Shown: piece by piece, positions 44,823-52,558 of the stretch
How the letters are laid out: each line of letters opens with the position of its first letter
Numbering within the stretch: position 1 is the first letter of the stretch
IMG/VR virus record: IMGVR_UViG_3300042197_001558
Location: 1-54,168 of that record
Strand: one strand, 5' to 3'
Length of the DNA: 54,168 nt
Origin: a virus
Made by a program: the position numbers and the translations under genes
The notes under the pieces: generated by a model
What the model saw: only the letters and a program-made list of their open reading frames with translations
What the model was told of the DNA's origin: nothing
Database searches by the model: none

Positions 44823-45140
44823 ATGTCTACGGTTACTGAAATTGCCGCTGAAATTGCGCGGCGCAAGCAAGAACTTGCCGAACTTGAAACTCAACTTGAG
44901 GTCGCTAAAACCGAACCCGACGATTATCGTCTGGCTCGTGAACTCCATACCTTGCTGTGTAAGTGGAATCATACCGACGGTTGTGGCTGGTATTATGAAT
45001 TCAAAGACAAACAAGATGTATGGACTGGTGATGCTCATTACCGATATTTGACCAAGGCTCGTAGGTTGACCCATCAGTGTCAAACTAAAAACATTAGCAC
45101 TCAAGATGCTATTGAAATTTTCAAGATGGTCAAGGAATAA
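44823..45140 (+). CDS. hypothetical protein, 105 aa
   Basis: GAAAGGA SD. Coiled-coil start (VTEIAAEIARRKQELAELETQLEVAK), then CKWNHTDGCGWYYEFKD. Similar proteins occur in T4-type phages; function unknown. Heads the unit that includes the NMNAT gene. Confidence 0.78.
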   Translation: MSTVTEIAAEIARRKQELAELETQLEVAKTEPDDYRLARELHTLLCKWNHTDGCGWYYEFKDKQDVWTGDAHYRYLTKARRLTHQCQTKNISTQDAIEIFKMVKE

Positions 45141-45143
45141 ATC

Positions 45144-45527
45144 ATGGAAACTTATACCGTAAAAGTTTATGAAAATGGTACTCGTCATTGGTATCAAAAT
45201 GATAAACTTCATAGACTAGACGGCCCCGCAGTTGAAAGTTCCATTGGTACCAATGAATGGTATCAAAATGGTCTACGACATCGAGAGGATGGCCCAGCAG
45301 TTGAATATACAGATGGCCATTGTTTTTGGTATCAAAATGGTAAACTCCATCGTCTAGATGGACCAGCAGTTGATCATACCAACGATGATCAAACTTGGTG
45401 TCATTCTTGGTGGATCGAAGGAAAACAATTTACCGAAAAAGAATTCCTTAAAAAGATCAAAAAAACCACCTGCGAAAATCTTACTGTAATTATCGACGGT
45501 ATCAAATACAAACTGGTCAAGGAATAA
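45144..45527 (+). CDS. MORN-like repeat protein, copy 2
   Basis: 127 aa. Units WYQNDKLHRLDGPAV, WYQNGLRHREDGPAV and WYQNGKLHRLDGPAV with ~20-residue period, and the shared C-terminus (EKEFLKKIKKTTCENLTVIIDG). Paralogous to 42582, more regular. Function unknown. Confidence 0.83.
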   Translation: METYTVKVYENGTRHWYQNDKLHRLDGPAVESSIGTNEWYQNGLRHREDGPAVEYTDGHCFWYQNGKLHRLDGPAVDHTNDDQTWCHSWWIEGKQFTEKEFLKKIKKTTCENLTVIIDGIKYKLVKE

Positions 45528-45530
45528 ATC

Positions 45531-46562
45531 ATGTCTAAGAAGTATGATACACTTGTATTCGTGGCGCGACTACAACCCATACATAACGCCCATGTAACAA
45601 TTATCAAGATGGCCATGGCAATGGCTCGTCAGGTAATTGTTATTGTGGGCAGTGCTCATCAAGCCCGTACCTTCAAGAATCCATTCACCAGCCATGAGCG
45701 TGAATGTATGATCATTGATGCCCTGCGTGATACCGAAGAAGAATACGATTGTAGCCTGCGTATTGAACATAATATTGATACCATCTACAACGATCAGGCC
45801 TGGATGATCCGTGTCCAACAACTGGTAGGCAAACATACACTGGGCATGACCAAGATTGGACTGATTGGACATGACAAGGACGAAAGCAGTTTCTATCTCA
45901 AGTGGTTCCCGACTTGGGCCCGTGAAGAAGTAGAACTGCTGGAGCCACTGAATGCTACAAACATTCGTGATCTATATTTCCGGCGTGATGTCAATCTAAA
46001 GTTTTTGGAGCGTGTTGTACCAGCAAGCACACTCAACACACTGGCTAACTTCATGACCACGCCAGCATTTGAACAAATTGTTCGTGAGCGTGAATTCATC
46101 GCACAGTACCGTAAGCAATATGAAAGCCTACCATATCCGCCCATCTTTGTTACAGCGGATGCCGTGGTAATCCAAAATGGTCATGTGCTAATGATCAAGC
46201 GTCGTAGTGAACCTGGTCGTGGGTTGTGGGCATTGCCTGGTGGATTTGTCAATGCTCGTAGTGACCGTAGCGTGGAGGATGCTGCTATTCGTGAACTGCG
46301 TGAAGAAACTGGTATCAAGGTTCCTGTGCCCGTGTTGCGTGGTAGCATTGTGCGTAGTAAGGTGTTTGATGCGGTGGAACGAAGTGCCCGTGGTCGTACA
46401 ATTACACATGCCTATTTCATTGTGTTGACAGGTGAAGAATTGCCTAAGGTCAAGGGTGCCGATGATGCTGAAAAGGCTCGTTGGGTTCCTATTGCCGAAG
46501 TCAAGAGTGATGAATGCTTTGAGGATCATTGGGAAATTATTCAACATTTTGTAGGAGCTTGA
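45531..46562 (+). CDS. nadM: bifunctional NMN adenylyltransferase / Nudix hydrolase
   Basis: 343 aa. Residues ~1-180 are NMNAT: ARLQPIHNAH, SAHQARTFKNPFTSHERECMI and NATNIRDLYF, making NAD from NMN and ATP. Residues ~200-340 are Nudix (ADP-ribose pyrophosphatase in relatives): GGFVNARSDRSVEDAAIRELREETG holds the catalytic REL-x-EE but has two extra residues and an Arg where the box's first Glu is expected. ATG 45531 is three bases after the preceding gene's stop. With NAMPT at 47548 it completes nicotinamide-to-NAD salvage. Confidence 0.92.
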   Translation: MSKKYDTLVFVARLQPIHNAHVTIIKMAMAMARQVIVIVGSAHQARTFKNPFTSHERECMIIDALRDTEEEYDCSLRIEHNIDTIYNDQAWMIRVQQLVGKHTLGMTKIGLIGHDKDESSFYLKWFPTWAREEVELLEPLNATNIRDLYFRRDVNLKFLERVVPASTLNTLANFMTTPAFEQIVREREFIAQYRKQYESLPYPPIFVTADAVVIQNGHVLMIKRRSEPGRGLWALPGGFVNARSDRSVEDAAIRELREETGIKVPVPVLRGSIVRSKVFDAVERSARGRTITHAYFIVLTGEELPKVKGADDAEKARWVPIAEVKSDECFEDHWEIIQHFVGA

Positions 46563-46564
46563 AG

Positions 46565-46927
46565 ATGCCGTGTCGTGATTACTATGATGATCATCCTGAA
46601 AAATATTTCAAGGATGTTACTGAGCCTGCGCTAAAGAAACAGATTGCTTTTGCTGAAAGTGCGCTATGTCAAACATTGGCAGATTTTGAGCGAGTTTTAA
46701 CTGCCTTACATGAGGCACATCCTGATATCTATGAACTATCTCCGAAACCACTTGATCATATTAACTATACAGAAGCAGGCATCACTCGTAAGGAACTTGA
46801 ACGGTGGTGGAAGCAGCATAAGAAGTTGGATGCACAGCATCGTGAAGCAGAGCGGCTAAAGAAGATCAGAGAATCTGCACTGTCTAAACTCAGTGAAGAA
46901 GAAAGAAAGGTATTGGGAGTAAATTAA
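46565..46927 (+). CDS. conserved phage hypothetical protein, 120 aa
   Basis: AGGAGCTTGAAG SD. MPCRDYYDDHPEKYF is a recurring phage start. Long charged helices follow and the end, LSEEERKVLGVN, resembles the protein at 26357. TAATG coupling to the next gene. Confidence 0.8.
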   Translation: MPCRDYYDDHPEKYFKDVTEPALKKQIAFAESALCQTLADFERVLTALHEAHPDIYELSPKPLDHINYTEAGITRKELERWWKQHKKLDAQHREAERLKKIRESALSKLSEEERKVLGVN

Positions 46928-47148
46928 TGAAGGAACGAATCCGTGACCTACAAATTCAAGCCTTTGCTGAATGTAAAACATTCGAGGACAATAAGGTTAG
47001 AACTGATGAAGTGTTTGAACGATTTGCCGAACTAATTGTGCGGGAATGTTGCGACATTGCCTATGAACATGACGCACCAAAAATGAGTGGTCCTGGTATG
47101 ATTATTGCCGGTAGGATCAAACAACATTTTGAAGTTGAAAATGATTAA
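46927..47148 (+). CDS. HFGVE-family small protein (ending HFEVEND)
   Basis: 73 aa. MKERIRDLQIQAF, core FAELIVRECCDIAY, tail KQHFEVEND. Coupled to the previous gene by TAATG. Lies between the two NAD-salvage genes. Confidence 0.8.
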   Translation: MKERIRDLQIQAFAECKTFEDNKVRTDEVFERFAELIVRECCDIAYEHDAPKMSGPGMIIAGRIKQHFEVEND

Positions 47149-47164
47149 ACATACAACTGTCTAA

Positions 47165-47461
47165 ATGAGTATAACTATGGGAAGATCTCTAATTCCAAAT
47201 GTTGGTACGGTGTCGGATCAATTGATGGCCAAAGACCGTTTGATGATCATGATCTGCCAGTGGCATAGGAATGGCACATCATTCAATAATCGTCATTGGC
47301 GTAACGATGTTCCAGACATTGATCTAGATCGACTAGAGCGTGAATGTGGAATTAGATTTCGTAGATGGAATACACCGTGGGCAAATAATTTATATCAAGT
47401 AGCAGATTTTGAAGTGATAGATGAAAAAATCTATGCATGGTTCTTATTGAAGTATGCTTAG
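47165..47461 (+). CDS. hypothetical protein, 98 aa
   Basis: No clear SD. Contains LMIMICQWHRNGTSFNNRHWRNDVPDIDLDRLE and an aromatic end (YAWFLLKYA). Not recognised. Confidence 0.72.
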   Translation: MSITMGRSLIPNVGTVSDQLMAKDRLMIMICQWHRNGTSFNNRHWRNDVPDIDLDRLERECGIRFRRWNTPWANNLYQVADFEVIDEKIYAWFLLKYA

Positions 47462-47465
47462 TCGG

Positions 47466-47494
47466 TTGACACAAAAATGGGTTTGTGTTACACT
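47466..47494 (+). promoter_or_regulatory. promoter for the NAMPT gene
   Basis: TTGACA 47466-47471, 17 bp, TACACT 47489-47494, extended -10 TGT. Confidence 0.85.
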
Positions 47495-47501
47495 GTGTTT
47501 A

Positions 47502-47547
47502 GTTCGGTGATAGACACTGAACATTTTAGATAAAAGGAGTTTTTATC
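47502..47547 (+). promoter_or_regulatory. two hairpins in the NAMPT leader, the second presenting the SD
   Basis: Hairpin 1: GTTCGGTG 47502-47509 with CACTGAAC 47515-47522. Hairpin 2: GATAAAA 47529-47535 with TTTTATC 47541-47547, its loop holding GGAGT, the SD, directly before ATG 47548. Could expose the SD as a strong start or respond to a factor. Confidence 0.55.
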
Positions 47548-48918
47548 ATGAGTATTAGTAAGTCAATTTTGTTTAATGTAGATAGTTACAAAGTATCAAT
47601 GCACTGTCAAATGCCACCAGGTACTACTGGTGTATACAGTTACATTGAAAGCCGTGGTGGTGAATATGATCGCACTGTATTCTTTGGGCTTCAAGCGTTC
47701 ATTAAAGAATATCTAACCGTGCCCATCACACAAGATGAAATCAATCTTGCGGATGAAATTCTTACAGCGCATGGAGAGCCATTCAACCGAGCAGGTTGGC
47801 AACACATTCTGGATCAACATGGTGGTTATCTCCCAGTTGTTATTCGTGCTGTTCCTGAGGGTACGGTAGTCGGTACTAAGAATGTATTGGCAACCGTTGA
47901 GAACACTGATCCAGCAGTGCCCTGGCTAACCACCTGGTTGGAAACTGCCCTGCTCCGTGCTGTTTGGTATCCTACTACGGTAGCAACTCGTAGCTGGCAT
48001 ATTCGTCAAACTATTCTCAAGTATTTGGAGGAAACTGGTGACCCTTCTGGCATTGACTTCAAGTTGCATGACTTCGGAGCCCGCGGTGTTTCTAGTTTGG
48101 AAAGCGCGGGCATTGGCGGAGCCGCTCACCTTGTCAACTTTATGGGCACGGATACAATTTCTGGTATCCTTTATGCTCGTGAGTACTATAACGCTGGCAT
48201 TGCTGGCTTTAGTATTCCTGCCGCAGAACACTCAACCATCACCAGTTGGGGCCGTGACGGAGAAGTAGATGCTTATAGAAACATGCTCACTCAATTTGCT
48301 CGCCCCGGTTCTATCCTCGCTGTCGTTAGTGATAGTTACGATATCTACAACGCTGCCGGAAAACTCTGGGGAGAAGAACTTCGCCAACAAGTCATTGACA
48401 GTGGTGCTACTGTTGTTATTCGCCCTGATAGTGGCGATCCTGTGGAAGTCAACCGTCGGTTGATCCAAATCCTTGGTGAAAAGTTCGGCTATACTGTTAA
48501 CGCCAAGGGTTACAAGGTTCTTAAGTATGTCCGTATCATTCAAGGTGACGGTGTGAACGAGACCAGTATTCTAGCCATTCTTGAAATGCTTAAGGATGGT
48601 GGTTGGAGTGTTGACAACATGGCATTTGGTATGGGTGCTGAGTTGGGTCAAAAGGTAAATCGTGATACGCTAAAGTTTGCCATGAAGGCATCGGCGGTAT
48701 GTATCAACGGTGAATGGGTGCCTATCAGTAAGGACCCTATAACTGACCCAGGCAAGCGTAGCAAGACTGGTCGTGTTACACTATATCGTGGTCATGATGG
48801 CAGTTATCACAGTGGTGTGGAAGATTGGCCCCAGAGTGCCCTTGAAACGGTATATGAAAACGGTCGTTTGATCCGTGACATGACCTTTGAACAAGTTCGC
48901 AAGAACGCTCGTGGTTAA
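47548..48918 (+). CDS. nadV: nicotinamide phosphoribosyltransferase
   Basis: 456 aa, full-length NAMPT. Start NVDSYKVSMHCQMPPGT, then FGLQAFIKEYL, FKLHDFGARGVSSLESAGIGG, the phosphorylated-His motif AAEHSTITSWG (~228) and VIRPDSGDP (~290). It makes NMN from nicotinamide and PRPP. With the NMNAT at 45531 this is the two-gene nicotinamide route known as NARP2 in phages that rebuild NAD after defence systems destroy it. Own promoter, structured leader and terminator. Confidence 0.95.
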   Translation: MSISKSILFNVDSYKVSMHCQMPPGTTGVYSYIESRGGEYDRTVFFGLQAFIKEYLTVPITQDEINLADEILTAHGEPFNRAGWQHILDQHGGYLPVVIRAVPEGTVVGTKNVLATVENTDPAVPWLTTWLETALLRAVWYPTTVATRSWHIRQTILKYLEETGDPSGIDFKLHDFGARGVSSLESAGIGGAAHLVNFMGTDTISGILYAREYYNAGIAGFSIPAAEHSTITSWGRDGEVDAYRNMLTQFARPGSILAVVSDSYDIYNAAGKLWGEELRQQVIDSGATVVIRPDSGDPVEVNRRLIQILGEKFGYTVNAKGYKVLKYVRIIQGDGVNETSILAILEMLKDGGWSVDNMAFGMGAELGQKVNRDTLKFAMKASAVCINGEWVPISKDPITDPGKRSKTGRVTLYRGHDGSYHSGVEDWPQSALETVYENGRLIRDMTFEQVRKNARG

Positions 48919-48950
48919 AAGATAGAGGCCTTGTGCCTCTATCTTATTTT
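48919..48950 (+). terminator. terminator-like hairpin
   Basis: AAGATAGAGGC / GCCTCTATCTT stem with a CTTGT loop, followed by a short ATTTT. Confidence 0.78.
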
Positions 48951-48961
48951 AGGAATTTGTA

Positions 48962-49384
48962 ATGAAAGAATGGAGTCATCTGCCTAATGCCCATCATATT
49001 GATTGGGTGTTGGCTTCATTGAAAGAAAACCCAGAATTCTGGTCTGCGGCTTGGGGTGGGGCTTGGGATGCTGCTAGGGCTGCGGCTTGGGATGCGGCTT
49101 GGGATGCGACTTGGTCTGCGGCCAGGGGTGCGGCTTGGTCTGCGGCTTGGGATGCGGCTCGGTCTGCGGCCAGGGGTGCGGCTAGGGCTGCTGCTAGTGT
49201 TGCGGCGGGGGATGCGATTTCCGCACTTGTTGCATATGATGACTGCGATCAATTCCTGTCTATGTCATATGAGAGATTAAAAGTTTGGGCTATTCTCAGT
49301 GAAGATCCCCGAGCCGTATTACTACTTCCAATGATCTATGTAAGGGAAAAACTAAATGAGCAATGCATGGTCACACCTGCCTAA
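48962..49384 (+). CDS. Ala/Trp repeat protein, copy 1
   Basis: 140 aa. SHLPNAHHIDWVLASLKENPEFW start, then ~60 residues of 4-5-residue repeats of AAW/AAR-D/S-A, strongly helical, and a folded tail (DDCDQFLSMSYERLKVWAIL). Paralogous to copy 2. Such repeats are seen in small phage proteins; function unknown. Overlaps copy 2 by 29 bases. Confidence 0.8.
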   Translation: MKEWSHLPNAHHIDWVLASLKENPEFWSAAWGGAWDAARAAAWDAAWDATWSAARGAAWSAAWDAARSAARGAARAAASVAAGDAISALVAYDDCDQFLSMSYERLKVWAILSEDPRAVLLLPMIYVREKLNEQCMVTPA

Positions 49385-49742
49385 TGCCCATCATATTGAT
49401 TGGGTATTGGAGTCTGTAAAAGAAAACCCAAAATTATGGGTTGCGGCTTTGAATGCGGCTTGTAATGCGGCTTGGAATGCGGCTTTGGGTGCAGTTCGGG
49501 GCGCGGCCTGGGATGCGGCTAGATCCGCGGCTTGGGATGCGGCTAGTGATGCTGCTTTGGATACTGCCCAGGATGCGATTGCTGCGCTAGTTGCCTATGA
49601 TGACTGCGATCAATTTCTGGCTATGACTTACGAAAAACTCCGTGTTTGGGCTATACTCAGTGAAGATCACCGAGCAGTATTGCTACTTCCAATGGTCTAT
49701 GTAAAGGAGAAATTGGCTAACCTGACCCTACAACCTGCTTGA
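49356..49742 (+). CDS. Ala/Trp repeat protein, copy 2
   Basis: 128 aa. Same start (SHLPNAHHIDWVLESVKENP) and tail (DDCDQFLAMTYEKLRVWAILSED) as copy 1 with a shorter repeat. A DNA GCGGCTT-type unit repeats (with GGGATGC and GGATGC), so replication slippage can change its length. AAGGG SD inside copy 1. Confidence 0.8.
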   Translation: MSNAWSHLPNAHHIDWVLESVKENPKLWVAALNAACNAAWNAALGAVRGAAWDAARSAAWDAASDAALDTAQDAIAALVAYDDCDQFLAMTYEKLRVWAILSEDHRAVLLLPMVYVKEKLANLTLQPA

Positions 49743-49773
49743 TTTTAATAGTAAAATACTGTAACATGTCTAC

Positions 49774-50076
49774 ATGAAGAACATCAAACGAACACCAGAC
49801 GCCCAACCTCTAAATGATTGGAATTTGCTACTAATATTGGTATATAGTCCGGGAAATCGTATTCCCACTATTGCCTGTCTTTGCGAGTCATACGAAGTAG
49901 ATGATGACGGTGTTTTAAGTATTTTTTGTGATGATGCCACAACCATAGTTGAAGATTACAGTTGGTATCAGGTATTTAACGGTACTAATGAAGAATTTAC
50001 TAAACTAAGCACAGATATTGAAAATTTTGTAAACAATCTACAGGAGCAAACAGGTGAAACAACAATGGACCGATAA
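49774..50076 (+). CDS. hypothetical protein, 100 aa
   Basis: No SD seen. Acidic protein: LLLILVYSPGNRIPTIACLCESYEVDDDGVLSIFCDD, then helical end. Overlaps the next gene by 23 bases. Confidence 0.7.
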   Translation: MKNIKRTPDAQPLNDWNLLLILVYSPGNRIPTIACLCESYEVDDDGVLSIFCDDATTIVEDYSWYQVFNGTNEEFTKLSTDIENFVNNLQEQTGETTMDR

Positions 50077-50515
50077 CCAATACGATGAATTTGAAGAAAA
50101 GATGACCACCGCTTTTCCCAAAATGTTCTCAAATCCTTACGGTGGTTTTGCGGTTGGCGCAGGTTGGTGGCCAATCATTGAAAGTCTTTGCCGTAACATT
50201 CAAGGTCATCTTGATAATCGTGAACGCACTAGGGAAGCATTGCTAAAAAATAATCCACACAATATTAGTATTCCAGATACCATCCCGCAAGTTGTTGTAG
50301 CACAAATTAAAGAAAAGTTTGGTGGACTACGCTTTTACTACGACGGTGGTGACGAATATATTAGTGGTATGGTTCGCATGGCAGAAAGTTGGGCAGGGAA
50401 TACCTGTGAAGAATGCGGTGTGCCAGGTGAACTCCGTATGGGCGGATGGATCCGTACCTTGTGTGATCATCATGAAGCGGAACGGCAAAGGCATCAAAAT
50501 GAAACTACTGTGTGA
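50054..50515 (+). CDS. conserved phage hypothetical protein with zinc-binding end
   Basis: 153 aa. GTG 50054 follows CAGGAG within the previous gene's end. IKEKFGGLRFYYDGGDEYISGMV and TCEECGVPGELR...TLCDHH are widespread in phages; the paired Cys suggest zinc. Function unknown. Confidence 0.82.
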   Translation: MKQQWTDNQYDEFEEKMTTAFPKMFSNPYGGFAVGAGWWPIIESLCRNIQGHLDNRERTREALLKNNPHNISIPDTIPQVVVAQIKEKFGGLRFYYDGGDEYISGMVRMAESWAGNTCEECGVPGELRMGGWIRTLCDHHEAERQRHQNETTV

Positions 50516-50654
50516 CGACATACAAGGTATCTATGTGTGGGTTGAAGAACACGATGAAAACATTGAATTAAGCCCACATTTTGACTATGAAGAAGACGCT
50601 GTTCTATGGCGTGAACGAGTAAGTAAACTACTCAAGGATAACAAACATGAGTGA
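50499..50654 (+). CDS. small early-type protein, 51 aa
   Basis: ATG 50499 (AAGG upstream) lies inside the previous gene. MKLLCDDIQGIYVWVEEHDENIELSPHFDYEEDAVLW resembles the N-terminal half of the 40136 fusion, showing it exists as a separate gene. A longer open frame upstream is not used. Confidence 0.7.
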   Translation: MKLLCDDIQGIYVWVEEHDENIELSPHFDYEEDAVLWRERVSKLLKDNKHE

Positions 50655-50943
50655 TTTTCAAGTATCCGATGTTGGCACAGTAGAAAAACTACAAGTGAGG
50701 ATTGGTCGTCTTCTCAAGAAAATTGATAAACTAAAACAGCAACGAGACCACTACAAAGAACAACACAGCCATTATGCCCATATTATTGAAATGCAGCCAT
50801 ACATTGAGCGTAGATGGAAATCTTATACCGAAGAAGTTGAAAAGCGAAAATATCATCAACAAAATGCCAAAACAGTAGTAGAGCAATCCAAATTGATTGA
50901 AATGTTGATGAAAGAAAATGAACAGTTACGCAGTAAATTATGA
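50647..50943 (+). CDS. coiled-coil protein, 98 aa
   Basis: Long heptad helix (VEKLQVRIGRLLKKIDKLKQQRDHYKEQ) ending VEQSKLIEMLMKENEQLRSKL. ATGA overlap with the methyltransferase. SD AAGGATAACA. Not recognised beyond the coiled coil. Confidence 0.75.
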   Translation: MSDFQVSDVGTVEKLQVRIGRLLKKIDKLKQQRDHYKEQHSHYAHIIEMQPYIERRWKSYTEEVEKRKYHQQNAKTVVEQSKLIEMLMKENEQLRSKL

Positions 50944-52100
50944 TTAGAGATAAAGAGTATTTTGTATCTTACTTAAAAGATAATCAAACTCTACTTCCAT
51001 TTGAAGAGTGGAAGAAAAATACAAATTTATATAAAATTTGGACTCAACGAGTTGATGACGATGATATCCGTTATAAACTGTGTAATGGTGATGTTAATAC
51101 ATTTGTAAGCCATGTTTATACTTTCTTAGAAAGTAATCTAGACAATTTTCTATATAGAGTTTATGATAGTTCTTTTTCAGATAGGGGTTTTAGTCCTATA
51201 GAGAAAATAGCCAGTGATAGTGATAGCGTTTCGAGCAAATCAAATAATTCTGGATATTTCAGAAATATTTGTATGGAAGAAATTGTTGAATGTGGCGGCG
51301 ACAATGATATTTCCCTATCAATAAAAACAGCAATAGAAAAAACATTAAAGGGGCAGGTTAGAAAATGCTTCTTTATGCCATCTGTTTATGAGGATGTACA
51401 CAATAATCGTATTGGTTCAAATATGGTGTTGTCTTTTAACAAATCATGTAAACTGGCCTCAATACTATCACCTAATGTATATCACTATCTATTGAAGACT
51501 TTGATAGGACATTCTGAACAGAAACCCAAGGATATATTATTTTCAACAGCATCGTGGTGTGTACCGGTTATTGCGGTTGAGAATTTAGGCTACGAAAATG
51601 TATCAATCGTGGATGTTCAGACCGAAGTTTTGAAAAAGTGCGAACAAGTTTGGAAAACAAGACAAGAACAATCATTATTTGAATTTGGTGATTATAACTT
51701 GAATACATATTGTGTTCCCAGTGAACTAATGGACCAAGTAATAACACAAAAATATGATCATATTATATCCTGTCCTCCATATTATGATTTAGAAATATAT
51801 TCTGGCAGCGATCAACAATCTACTGATTTATATAAAACATATGAGGAGTGGTTGGAGAAATATTGGCGACAAACGGTAATTGCCAGTAAGAGTCTGTTGA
51901 AAGAAAATGGCATATTTGCGTTTATCATGGGACATAACATTAGATATCGTTTCATGGCAAATGACATGATAGAGATTGTCAAGCAAGAAAGATTACAATT
52001 AATAAATCAAATAAAGATTATGCCTAAAAAGAAAACAAACTCTATACATTCATCTTCAATTGAAAAATATGAAGTCTGCTCTTACTTTATACCGATCTAA
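50940..52100 (+). CDS. DNA methyltransferase (N6-adenine or N4-cytosine type)
   Basis: 386 aa. Motif IV reads IISCPPYYDLEIY (~276-288), the C-PPY form of the amino-methyltransferase DPPY/SPPY signature. Motif I seems to lie earlier at DILFSTASWCVPVIAVE (FxGxG replaced), with NVSIVDVQ as the acidic strand end. EYSGSDQQSTDLYKTYEEWLEKYWR is typical of phage enzymes. AT-rich. May modify phage DNA against host restriction. The methylated base is not determined. Confidence 0.85.
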   Translation: MIRDKEYFVSYLKDNQTLLPFEEWKKNTNLYKIWTQRVDDDDIRYKLCNGDVNTFVSHVYTFLESNLDNFLYRVYDSSFSDRGFSPIEKIASDSDSVSSKSNNSGYFRNICMEEIVECGGDNDISLSIKTAIEKTLKGQVRKCFFMPSVYEDVHNNRIGSNMVLSFNKSCKLASILSPNVYHYLLKTLIGHSEQKPKDILFSTASWCVPVIAVENLGYENVSIVDVQTEVLKKCEQVWKTRQEQSLFEFGDYNLNTYCVPSELMDQVITQKYDHIISCPPYYDLEIYSGSDQQSTDLYKTYEEWLEKYWRQTVIASKSLLKENGIFAFIMGHNIRYRFMANDMIEIVKQERLQLINQIKIMPKKKTNSIHSSSIEKYEVCSYFIPI

Positions 52101-52101
52101 T

Positions 52102-52302
52102 ATGAATAATACCGATGTAATCACAGTGATGCGTCGTAGATGTGAAGCAATGATATTATCCATGGTAGGTGCTGAAATGGCACCTGATTGGTGGAATCGT
52201 AAAAACTATGCTTTTGATGGCAGAACACCTAATGAAATGTTTGAACAAGATCCAGAAAGAGTATACCGATATATTTGTGGTCATGTAGACGGTTATTGGT
52301 AA
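52102..52302 (+). CDS. small protein with MbcA/ParS-like domain
   Basis: 66 aa from ATG 52102. APDWWNRKNYAFDGRTPNEMFEQDPERVYRYI resembles the C-terminal toxin-binding segment of Xre/MbcA/ParS antitoxins. No RES toxin is adjacent. A stand-alone antitoxin-like role is a hypothesis. SD is lacking. Confidence 0.7.
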   Translation: MNNTDVITVMRRRCEAMILSMVGAEMAPDWWNRKNYAFDGRTPNEMFEQDPERVYRYICGHVDGYW

Positions 52303-52308
52303 TAAATA
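52301..52308 (+). promoter_or_regulatory. possible late promoter box
   Basis: AATAAATA, six bases before ATG 52315; a weaker match than the perfect box. Confidence 0.4.
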
Positions 52309-52314
52309 AGAAAA

Positions 52315-52542
52315 ATGAGATACTTTAGTTATAACGAATATGCCCCAGATAGTCCACTAGCAGATAGCAGTGGTGGATATGTTGTTACTAAATCAGAAGA
52401 AGAAATCATACGAGAATATTGGCCATACTGGTATGAACAAATGTGTAAACGGTATGAACAATCCTATGTGGATGAAACATATTCACATTTAGATTGTATT
52501 GAAGATTGGTGTGTAGTACATTGGGCATGGGAAAGTAAATAG
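52315..52542 (+). CDS. conserved T4-type phage hypothetical protein, 75 aa
   Basis: RYFSYNEYAPDSPLADSSGG, then EEEIIREYWPYWYEQMC and CIEDWCVVHWAWE; a strongly conserved aromatic pattern in T4-type and cyanophage proteins. No SD; possibly leaderless. Confidence 0.82.
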   Translation: MRYFSYNEYAPDSPLADSSGGYVVTKSEEEIIREYWPYWYEQMCKRYEQSYVDETYSHLDCIEDWCVVHWAWESK

Positions 52543-52545
52543 TCA

Positions 52546-52553
52546 GATAAATA
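52546..52553 (+). promoter_or_regulatory. late promoter box
   Basis: GATAAATA, five bases before ATG 52559, so transcription probably begins at the start codon. Confidence 0.5.
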
Positions 52554-52558
52554 TCTTA

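Noticed and set aside
19089-48000. Repeats at regular intervals as a CRISPR array
   Set aside because: They are promoters plus leaders hundreds of bases apart; the intervening DNA is genes, not ~30-bp spacers.
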